From the NCBI GenBank assembly GCA_039583875.1, contig CM077151.1, forward strand, positions 25,848,208 to 25,912,207: a DNA stretch of 64,000 nt. Direction: 5' to 3'. Within the stretch, counting starts at the first letter, position 1, and each line of letters starts with the position of its first letter. This DNA comes from Platanthera guangdongensis. Lineage: Eukaryota > Streptophyta > Magnoliopsida > Asparagales > Orchidaceae. Below the pieces are notes generated by a model. The model had not been told where the DNA came from and made no database searches. It saw only the letters and a list, made by a program, of their open reading frames with translations. A program made the position numbers and the translations under genes. Shown piece by piece: positions 50,501 to 60,735 of this stretch.

Positions 50501-53500
50501 CTCCTCCTTCCCACCGCAGCAAGGCCGTGACTCCTCTCGCCCGTTTGATCTTATTCATTCTGATGTATGGGGTCCTGCTCCTAACCTCACTGTTGGTCGG
50601 GGCAGTTCCTATTTTGTCACTTTTATAGATGATTTTTCTCGCTGTACCTGGGTGTATCTGTTAAAAGATCGCTCTGAACTCTTTTCTGTTTGGCAATCAT
50701 TTTATTTTATGATTCAGACTCAATTTGCTCTTTCTATTAAAGTTCTACGTTCTGATAATGCCAAGGAATATCTGAGTCATGAGTTCTCCTCTTTCTTTCA
50801 CCAACATGGCCTGCTTCATCAAACGACTTGTGTTTACACCTCCCAGCAGAATGAGGTGGAGGAGTGTAAAAACCGTCACCTGCTTGATGTTGCTCGTACT
50901 CTCATGACGCAGATGCACGTCCCTCGCTCCTACTGGGGCTACGCTGTGCTCCTCGCCTGCTACCTCATCAATCGCCTTCCATCCACAGTTCTCCACGGCC
51001 AGACCCCCTTCTCCATTCTCTACCCCCACAAGGCCCCTTTTCCTCTCCCCTTCTGTGTCTTTGGTTGTACGACCTTTGTTCACGCTCCCTCCGCTACCCG
51101 CGACAAGCTTTCCCCTCGTTCCACCAAGTGTGTCTTTTTGGGGTACTTTACCACTCAAAAAGGCTATTGCTGCTTTGACCCCCTTCTCCGCAAGCAGTTT
51201 GTCTCCGCGGATGTGACTTTTTTCGAGAATGCTTCCTATTTCTCTCCTCCCTCTCCTCTTCCTTCTGATATCTCCGTTCCTTCCACGCCTCTCGACGTGT
51301 TCCCACCTCCGTCTCTTCCTCCACCGACTCCTTCCCAATCCGTCACCCCGCCCACCCCTCCACCCTCCTCTCCGCCGCCGTCTCTCTCTAGTCCCGGGCC
51401 AACCTTCTCCGCCACGGACGCTCCGGTCGCTGACGCTCCCGTCGACCTGGATCTCCCCATTGCTCTTCGCAAAGGGGTGCGTGCGTGTACTCAACACCCG
51501 CTTGCGGCAGTTGTTTCCTATGATCGGCTTTCTCCTTCTCGCAGGTGTTTTGCCTTGACTATCTCTGCTACTTCTACTCCTCGCACATACCAGGAGGCTC
51601 TTGCTCTCCCTCATTGGAAGTCTGCCATGGATGAGGAGATGGCTACTCTTACTGAACGGGGTGCCTGGACCCTTGTTCCTCCTCCCGTGGGCACTGATGT
51701 GGTTGGCTGTCGCTGGGTCTTCGTTGTGAAATTTCGCCCTGACGGCACTGTGGATCGCTACAAGGCCCGGCTGGTGGCCAAGGGCTTCCCTCAGACTTAC
51801 GGCATTGATTACTTTGATACCTTTTCTCCGGTTGCTCGCCTCAGCACCATCCGAGTTCTCCTTTCTGTGGCTGTTAACCGGGATTGGGCTATTTCCCAGC
51901 TTGATGTGAAGAATGCCTTTCTCTATGGCGATCTTCAGGAGGACGTCTACATGGAGCAACCTCCTGGGTATGTTGCTCAGGGGGAGACCCGCGTATGTCA
52001 TTTGAAGAAGGCCATTTATGGCCTCAAGCAGAGCCCTCGGGCATGGTTCGACAAATTCAGTGGTATTGTGGCTACTATCGGCTTTAAAAAGAGTTCGGCC
52101 GATCACTCCTTATTCATTCGCAAAACGGCCTCGAGACTGGTGGTTTTGGCAGTATATGTGGATGATATTCTTCTTACTGGTGATGACCGAGATGGGGTGG
52201 ACTTGACGAAGAAGCACCTCCGTCAGCACTTGGTCACGAAGGATATGGGCTCCCCGAAATACTTTTTGGGGATAGAAATCTCCCGGAAACCTGACTCGTT
52301 GGTTCTCTCCCAACGAAAGTATGCCCTTGATCTTCTACACGAAGCAGGATTGACAGGTGCCAAACCGGCTCGGTTTCCCATGACTATTGGAGAGGACAAA
52401 ACGTGGACGGATGACTCGCCTCTTCTATCTGATGTCACAAGATACAGACGTTTGGTGGGCAAACTCATCTATCTCACGGTGACTAGACTCGACATCGCCT
52501 ATGCTGTAGGCAAGGTCAGTCAGTTTATGCAAGCTCCCAGGGAGTGCCACTTTCAGTCTGCCCTGAAGATTTTAGAGTATATCAAAGCAGCACCAGACAA
52601 AGGGTTACTCTTTCAGAAGAATGGTCATCTGAGGGTTGAGGCCTACTCAGATTCAAGTTACGCGGATGACAAAGGCGATCGTAAGTTCACATCAGGTTTT
52701 TGTACCTTTGTTGGAGGTAATCTTGTGAGTTGGAAGAGCAAGAAACAGTCTGTTGTCTCCAGATCCAGTGCAGAAGCAGAATACCGGAGTATGGCGTCAA
52801 CCACGTGTGAGTTAAAATGGTTGCGGGCTCTCATGCTTGACCTAGGCGAGGTATATGACTATCCTCTTCCTATGTTCTGTGACAACAAGGCCGCTATATA
52901 CATATCCAGGAGTCCGGTCTTCCATGAGAGAACAAAGCATATCGAGGTGGATTGTCACTTCATTCGGGAAGAGATTTTGAAGAACCAGATTTGTACTCCA
53001 TTTGTCACCTCCGACAAGGAATTGACAGATATCTTCACCAAGCCGGTCTCTACTTCCTTCTTCCACATTTGTGACAAGCTGGGCATGATTGATATCTATG
53101 CTCCAGCTTGAGGGGGAGTGTTGAAGTATTAGACCGGGCGGCCTTGCGGTCTTGTCTGGCGGTTTGTTGACCGAGCGGTCTGGCGGTCTCCTCTGGTGCT
53201 TGGAGACCGGGCGGTCTGTCGGACTCTCAGTGCGGCCTGTTCTTATCCTGCTGGAGGTGCCGTGCGGTTAACCCATCTGACTAACCGCGCGGCCTGTGCG
53301 GTCTCCTTTATTTCTAGCCGCTCTTCCTGTAAATGTTTAGTCCCACATTGTTTGTTTATACTCTCTCATATCTCCTCCATTCTATATAAGGGAGGTCATA
53401 CCTTTGTAAATGATATCTTTTTTGGATAATAAAATTTCAATTATTCAAAAGTCTATCCGTTTGTTCTTTCTTATTCGCTACTTTCTACACTGCAGGCAAT

Positions 53501-56500
53501 GTGAGACTAATCCATCCACGGGATGGCGGGGATATTCCGCCACACGGGGGCCCACCGGGGTCAACACCCAGACCTGGAACGCGATGGGGAAGCCCAAATA
53601 TGCGGTCCCACACACACCCAATCCCGCTGGACCTTGGTTCTCAACAAGTCTTATAGATATGCGATTTTTTTTCTTCTATACTAATTCTATTATTTCTGAT
53701 GATTAGTTATCAACCAGTTTGGGATGTGATTGTTGCTCGATGGGACAAACAATTGCACAAACCATTACACGCTGCAGACTATTATCTAAACCCTCAATTT
53801 CACTATAGTCTATCATTTAAAGCTGATTATGAGGTGAAGCGAGGACTATATGACTGTTTAAAAAGAATGACCCGGGGAGATATTGATGAAATTTCAAAGA
53901 TTGATGGCCAATTGGAGGATTTTATTAATCGGAAAAAATTCTTTGGCTCTATAGTAGCCAAAACTGGTATTAATATCAAAATTCCGACGACATGGTGAGA
54001 TTCTTATGATGAAGATCATCCAGAGCTACAAAATTTTGCAAAACGTGTATTGAGCTTGACATGTAGTTCTTCTGGATGTGAGCGAAACTGGAGTGCATTT
54101 GAAAGAGTATAGTTACAATTTATTAAATATTTTTAATCACCAAAATTATTGTATACTAATTAATTTTTTTTAGGTACACACAAAAATAAGAAATTGTTTG
54201 AAGCAAAAGACAATAAATGATGTTGTCTTTGTGATGGCGAATTCTCGTTTGACCAATAGCAAGTTGAAAAAAACTCAGAAATATAATTTTGATGATATTC
54301 CATCCGATAATGAGTTTATTGTTGCCGATGAAGATGATGAAGAAGATCTTGAGATAGAGCCTTCAGATGTTGAAGAGGTAGCTGCTTGCATAGAAGGATG
54401 AGAATAAGATCTTGGGATAGATGAAGACAACAAAGATGCTTCATTAGGCAATTTGGATTTTAGCTTAGATGACTTTTTTTGAATGAGATAAATGGACTAC
54501 TACTATTATTATTTACAATGCAGTTGAACTTTTCTTTTATTTATATTGTTTTATGATTATTGATCCACTACATATATTTATATATAAATTAGATTTATTT
54601 AATTTTGTATACTAAGTAAGATCTTACCGTTTCGTGTCGATCCCACGTTTTACGATCTTACCACTACCGACCGATCTTAGGTAAGATCTCAATCTTGACA
54701 ACATTGGGCGGTGGTAACTGACGGTTGAATGCAGACATCTAGGGTTGCTGCAATGTTGGAAGCGTCGAAAGAGGGATTCAGGGCTGGTGGGCTCAGGTAG
54801 GGTTGTGGGAAGATCCAGGACAGTGATAGTGCGACTGTTTTGAGATGGAATCTACGGCGATTGGCTGGGAAGGTGTATGCAGGTATGGAAAGCGTTGGAG
54901 TGGTGTGGCAGTAGGGTTAGATGGTGAGGTGGGAGGCTGGATTTGATAATCGTATGCTGGTTTGGCTCGGAAATGGGCAGTTGGAGTGGAGGGCGGCAGG
55001 TTCTGGAGGCTGATAACTCAAGGCAGCCGGCTGGACAATCCGATGGGGTCACAAGGATGGAGGTTGGGGCTTGGGTAGGTTCAAAATGACCATCCGTGCG
55101 CAATCGTGAATTCGGATCGCCCGAGCGGGTAACGGTTCACCGCCTCCTGCGGGAATAGACCTGTGTCTGCCTTCTCTAAAACATTTATACATTGACTGAT
55201 AGCTCTTTGAAAATGGATCATGATATATTGGAAAATGAAGAGATTTTAAGAAGCTATACTTTCTATAGTTGTGCTTAAGCCATATTATATTAACATGTAC
55301 ATTATTACTAATCCACTGGCAATGCTATGTGCTGTGATGTGGTTATTGAGTTAATGTTGTAAATGCTATATGATAATATGGCTATGTACAACTATAGAAA
55401 GCATAGCTTCTTCAAATTATCCAATTTTTTCATTTTTCAATATGACATGGTCCATTTTTCATAGAGCTATTTGGTTGATCATCTTATAATCTCACTGCAC
55501 TATGTTTCATGATTATTGTACATTGTTATTCATCTTATCCAAGGAGTTGTATGATTTTGTGAATGCTGCAACATAATGTAGTCATGATTTTTTGTTTTTG
55601 GTTTTTTGTAAAGTTTGTGAAATAAGGTAAAGTACTTCATGGGTTATTTCTAGAGAAATTTAAATGTACTCGAATTGTCCACAGTTACTTTACATACATT
55701 CACTTTGCATCATTTCCAAATGCACTTTTACTAAATAGCTACCATATAATCCTCCACAGTTTGTGTTTGAATAGCTCTGCTGCCATGATGAAATTGAAAG
55801 AAAATCATTAGTTAACTGGAAGTGCCCTTGCTTGTTAGCAACCATATCTGGTGTTTGCTAGACTGAGTCAGCATACATCTCCAGTGTGAATTTCTCCCTG
55901 CATTACTCGTTACTAAGAGTTGAATTCATATTTACTTGCCATCTGGTGCAAATATTGAAAAAAATAATGTTCATCTTTTGCACACATAATTATGTTCCGG
56001 TCTTCAATTCTATGCTGCTGAATTGTGAGCAGCACTTATCTTTGTAAAAATGTCATTGCCAACAGAATGAATGTTTGTCCTAGTTATTGAAGTTTGGTTC
56101 GGGTGTACTGTGTTCTTAAATTTGATCGAGGTGAAAGGTTACCAATAAAGTTTGATTTAAGTTCAAAATAACCTCGCTTCTATCTTTTTTATTAGAATAC
56201 TTTTGTTAAGTGCTTAACATAATCACCAAAGCAAAGGTGATCTTATGATCTTCCCCAGGAGTATGGAGTTCGTGCTAGTGCCTTCTTGTCTTTTTGATGC
56301 AACCCGCGTCACATCGTTTATTTTATTATTGCCCCCTTTATTTTTGTAGAGCATGCCTTGACGCGTTTGACTTCTTTATGTTGTATTGAGTTGTACACGC
56401 ATGTTATTAGCGCTTTTGAGTAATTTTGTATCGCGCATGTTGTTCGCACATTTTTATTTGGCTCGTTGGTGTGACCGGCTAACGAGACCTTAAATGCATA

Positions 56501-59500
56501 GGTCCGATAATTTAGGGATATATTAGTTTAGGGCAAACTTTTAATATTTAACTATTTAATTATAATTTGTTATTTCCAAAATAATTGAGAAATATCCATA
56601 GATTTGCCTTGCAATTACATCAAGTCAGCCCACTTTCAAAGCCCACCTAATCTAAAGCCCATTTACTCCTCAACCTAAACCCACCCCTTTAAAAGCAAAC
56701 CCCCTAACCCTAAGAAGCCGACTGGAATTAGAACCGAACGAACCCGTTGTTGGTTTCGTTCGGTTCCCCTCCAGCACCGCACCTTGCCGACGCCCGTTGC
56801 CGGTCCTCCAGCCCATCTCCCTCCCCGTCCAGCTTTGGCGCTGCCTCCGGAGGTCTCTCCAAGGGCCGACGAGCTCTTCCTGCTTGCTTCCAGGTTGATC
56901 GACCCTTCCTCCACAACCATTCGACGTTCAAGCTTCCGCAGAATTTCCTGTTCAGACCCACCACCGTCTTGAAAGGCCACGTCTGCTTCCTACGTCGGCG
57001 CTGCTGTGTCTCTAGGGTTCCGATGCCCTCTCCTGCACTGCCTTACGACAAATCCAGCAAGTCTCCGGCGTTTTCCCCCTTCCCGTCGGCCTCTCCCTCC
57101 GCTCCAGCACCCCGGATACATTCCAGAGTTCTACACTGCTACCAGCCCCTCTTTGGAGTCCTGTGCACAACCGCTGCTTCGCCTCTCCTTTGTTATACAT
57201 CTCAACCTCTCTCTCTCTCGCAACACTTTAGTTATTTTCATGTTCAAAATATGAAATGGTTATTTATTAGAGCTTGCCCGACTAATTTTATCGCCTACAG
57301 ATCGTTCGTTTCATATCAGTGGTCGCCAATTTCTTGAATGCTATGCCTGTGGAATCGTGATTTCGTAACGTTAACATGCACGTGTTATAGTCTCACGTTT
57401 GCGAGCGACACCTCGATCGTTTATCTGTTTAAAATAGCCTGCGAAATTGCCTTGAACCACATTTATTTTAAAGAGATCACATCTTATTATCTCTCAAAAC
57501 TATAGCCCTAGATTTTAGATCACATCAGTTTGGTGTGGCTGCTGGGATCCGAACAGCCACACCTAACTGATGTGAATCGAAACCTACGACTGTAGTTTTA
57601 AAATATACAAGAATGATCTCTTTAAATAAATGTGGTGCGAGGAGACTACGCGGGCCATTTTAAACGGATAAAACGACATAGGCGTCGCTCGCGATCACAA
57701 GTCTATCGCACAAACGTAATAACGTCACAAGTCATAATTCCACAGGCACAAGATTTAGGTGGCAGAAATATACAGATAAGAAAATAATGGTAATCAGGAG
57801 AACAAATTAACTTGGCAAGCTCTAAATAATTAACCATTGCATATTTTGAACATGAAAATAACTAAAGCGTTGCGAGTGAGAGAGGTTGAGAGGTATACCA
57901 AAGGGGAGGCGAAGCAGCTGCTGTGTACATGACTCCAAAGATGGGCTCATAGCAGTGTAGTACTCTAAAATGCAGTTGGGGTGCTGGAGCAGAGGGAGAG
58001 GCCGACGGGAAGGGGGAAAATGTCGGAGACTCGTTGGATCTGTCGTAGGACAGTGCAGGAGAGGGCGTCGGAACCCTAGAGACACAACAACGCCGACGTA
58101 GGAAGCAGACTTGGCCTTCCAAGACTGCGGCGGGTTGGAACAGGAAATTCTGCGGCGGTTTGAACGTAGAACAGCTGTGGAGGGGGGTCGATCAACCTGG
58201 AAGCTAGCGGGAAGAGCTCGTCGGCCCTTGGAGAGACCTCCAGAGGCAGCGCTGGAGTTGGACGGTGAGGGAGATGGACTGGAGGACCGACAACGGGCTT
58301 TGGCAAGGTGCGGCGCTGGAGGGGAACCGAACGATACCAACAACGGGTTCGTTCAGTTCTAATTTCAGACGACTTCTTAGGGTTAAGGGGGTTTGCTTTT
58401 AAAGGGGTGAGTTTAGGCTGAGGAGTAAATGAGCTTAGATTAGGTGGACTTTGAAAATGGGTTGACTTGATGAAATTGCATGGCAAATTTATGGATAATT
58501 TCCAATTATTTTGGAAATAACAAATTATAATGAAATCGTTAAATATTAAAAGCTTGCCCTAAACTAATCTATCCCTAACTTATCGGACTCATGCATTTAG
58601 GGTCTCGTTAACCGGTCACACCAACGAGCCAAACAAAAATGCGCGAACAACATGCACGATATAAAATTACACAAAACACTAATAACATGAGCGTACAACT
58701 CAACTCAACATAAAGAAGCCAAACGCGTCAAGACATGCGCTATAAAAATAACGGGTGCAATAATAAAATAAATGATGCGGCGCGGGTTGCATCACTTTTG
58801 TTTTTTGAAAAGGTGGTTTGCTCCCACACTAACTACTCCTTGTTCATATCCTGTTTTTTTATCAATTGTTCTGGGCTGTCCTTTGAATATTAACTTGTTG
58901 TAAGGATTTGTGGGGTAAGATTACCAAGTTTTGGGAGGGAAAAGGGAATTTCTATACCATTTCATTCAGAAAATCATCAATTGTTACTTGTTAGATTGAG
59001 GATCAAATTAAGTTTGCTTGAAAAGAGTTGTTTTTCACAAGTGTAATACCACCTTTTCTGATCAACCGTATTCTGTGATTCTCGTGGAAATTGTAGTGGG
59101 GAGACAGTTGAAAAGCTACTATGTGATATTTCTTGATCATTATATGGTTTTGGCGTTAGATGTGCCTCGAGAACATGCCAGCAATTTAGTCTAGCATTTA
59201 CTGTTTTACTGATCAAGGTTGTCACCGTAATTTGTGTTTTTTGTTCTTTGTATGGAGTTGAGTTTCTTTTCCATCTTAAAGCAGTGCTTTTATGGAGGTG
59301 ATGATACCAATTTATCTGCAACCACGGAAAGTGCTTTGGATCAACATTCCTCGCATTTGAACAAAGAAGCCTCCGGTGCAAGCGATGATCGGCAACTCAA
59401 GGATCCTAAGTGTAGCAGTTCTGATATTAATGAGACGAAAAAGGAATCTCCTGCTGAAGAACTAATGTGTGATCACAAACCTTTGAAAACTGGAGATCTT

Positions 59501-60702
59501 GAACTTGATGATAAGCTCAGTGAAAATATAAAGAAAGCCATAAAAAAACAAAGTCCTTACCTCAGAGCCAATCTCGAGTACGTAATACCTGATGAGCATC
59601 AGTTTACTTACTCTTTGTCGGACACCTTTGGCTAAGCAAATTTTTGGACGTTCTTGTCAATTTTTTTTTCTGTTTGTTACCAATTAGAACTATGTAATTC
59701 AAGAAAATGATATATATTCTTTAAATTTCAGGAAAATGACATTGGCAAAAGTCCGTCGATTGTTGGAGCAAGATCTTAACCTTGAGAAAAATACTCTTGA
59801 TGCTTATAAAAGTTTCATTAGTGGCGTGTTAGATGAGGTCAACGCTCATGTTTTTACTTGTTTATTTCATTTACATTACTCATTATTTTCCTGAAGCAGA
59901 GTAAATAAGGATTATTTTTCTTAAATTGATATATATTAGATCTTGCAACCAACTGAATCTTCTGAACCTGTAAACGGCATTAAGAAGAAACCCAAGAAAG
60001 CTTTTCAGAACAAAGAAACAGGAAAAGTAAAGAAAGAGACAAAGGCTGTCACTGAAGATTCGGGATCTTCTAAAGATAATGATACGAGTGAGGCTGATGA
60101 TGATAGTAATGTGGTAAAGAGACCAAAGAAAAGGCCACTTGAAAAAGCAAAATCACGCATGAAACCTTTAAAACATCTGAAAACATCTTCCGATGAAAAC
60201 ATTCCCTCAGGTTCTAAAAAAAAGAAACGTGAGGTATTAGATAAAGAAGGATCAGAGAGTGATGATGGAAAGTTTTCTGAAGACGATCGTGCACCCTCGT
60301 CCTCTGATGAGAGATCAAAGGTTACTGTCTCTATTATTTCTTTATATTGATTTGGAAAACTGGAAGTTAACTATAATTATTTTTTTCTTAATGTAGAAGA
60401 AGCATGAGAAGCCAACTGCACAAGCTTATGGAAAGCATGTTGAGCGTCTAAAATCAGTTATCAAAGCTTGTGGGATGGGGTATAATATCTATTATTTATT
60501 GCAAAGAAAAAGATTGGGTCAAGATAATCTCAGCCCTTCAATTATAATCTTCCCGTTCAAATGAAACTCGAGGATTTGCATAAAAATATAAAATATAAAT
60601 ATAGCGTCTGTGCACAAGGTCCCCCCATGGACAGTGCACGACATCAATCATACTCATTCATTGCTCGAATTACGGCTGGGTACAGTTTCCCTCACACGCT
60701 GT

Positions 60703-60735
<33 letters not shown>

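Larger units (their letters stand above)
48776..53489 (+). mobile_element. Copia-C3: young Copia element in the hAT intron
   Basis: Two 371-bp LTRs (48776-49146 and 53119-53489); I see no difference between them. Primer site TGGTATCAGAGC follows the 5' LTR at once, and the polypurine tract GAGGGGGAG precedes the 3' LTR. One ORF of about 1193 codons runs between them. The expected 5-bp duplication is not at 53490; AGTCT at 48771-48775 recurs only at 53647-53651, after 157 bp of other sequence. Most of gag is absent, so the element is probably non-autonomous despite its young LTRs. Confidence 0.95.
47298..54401 (+). pseudogene. hAT transposase gene, broken and split by Copia-C3
   Basis: Start ATG at 47298 ([20 protein letters not shown]). 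A BED-type zinc finger follows after a frameshift near 47410 ([20 protein letters not shown], with C, C, H, C ligands). The DUF659 catalytic region begins [20 protein letters not shown] near 47975 and includes [13 protein letters not shown]. The last exons hold the hAT dimerisation region: [19 protein letters not shown] near 54045 and [15 protein letters not shown] near 54215, then an acidic tail. Defects: frameshifts near 47410 and 48410, stops near 47572, 47953 and TGA 53996. Introns are GTAAGTC...GATTAG (48741-53705, holding Copia-C3) and one at about 54107-54173. Confidence 0.9.
46105..54706 (+). mobile_element. Autonomous-type hAT element (decayed), inserted in the Gypsy-D LTR
   Basis: Inverted ends CAATGTTGTCAAAATCGCGA (46105) and the complement of TCAATCTTGACAACATTG (ending 54706). 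The 8-bp flanks GGCGGTGA (46097-46104) and GGCGGTGG (54707-54714) differ at one base; the intact Gypsy-D LTR at about 40983 shows the empty site GGCGGTGG. The ends carry dense GATCTTACG/CGTAAGATC words, likely transposase binding repeats. Inside is a + strand hAT transposase gene. Without the nested Copia insertion the element would be about 3.7 kb. Confidence 0.93.
40647..55166 (-). mobile_element. Gypsy-D: minus-strand Ty3/Gypsy element carrying a hAT element in its 5' LTR
   Basis: The left (3') LTR starts TGATGCAGCAGG at 40647; the right (5') LTR starts TGATGCAGTGTG at 45758, directly beside the primer-site complement CTCTGATACCA (45744-45754, three bases from the LTR). The right LTR is split at 46104/54707 by the hAT element and resumes with GGCGGTGGTAACTGACGGTT, which the left LTR has uninterrupted near 40980. 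The internal minus-strand frames run gag, zinc knuckle, protease, reverse transcriptase, integrase, all decayed. The right border is approximate (about 55166), and the left LTR seems to lack the last 90 bp of the right one. Confidence 0.85.
40096..59284 (+). other. Intron 2, 19.2 kb, with a four-level transposon nest and a palindromic element
   Basis: Donor GTTAGA at 40096, acceptor CTTAAAGCAG ending at 59284. It contains Gypsy-D with the hAT and Copia-C3 nested in it, a MITE and the palindromic element. The segments 40096-40646, about 55480-56290 and 58800-59284 are the apparent native intron. Confidence 0.85.

Noticed and set aside
50745..52106. A 453-codon minus-strand frame
   Set aside because: It is the antisense shadow of the Copia-C3 polyprotein.
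56747..57337. A 196-codon frame in the left arm of the palindromic element, with a 173-codon counterpart in the right arm
   Set aside because: Both open from TTG without an ATG, the compositions are Ser/Pro-rich, and the two translations drift apart by frameshifts; not convincing as a protein.
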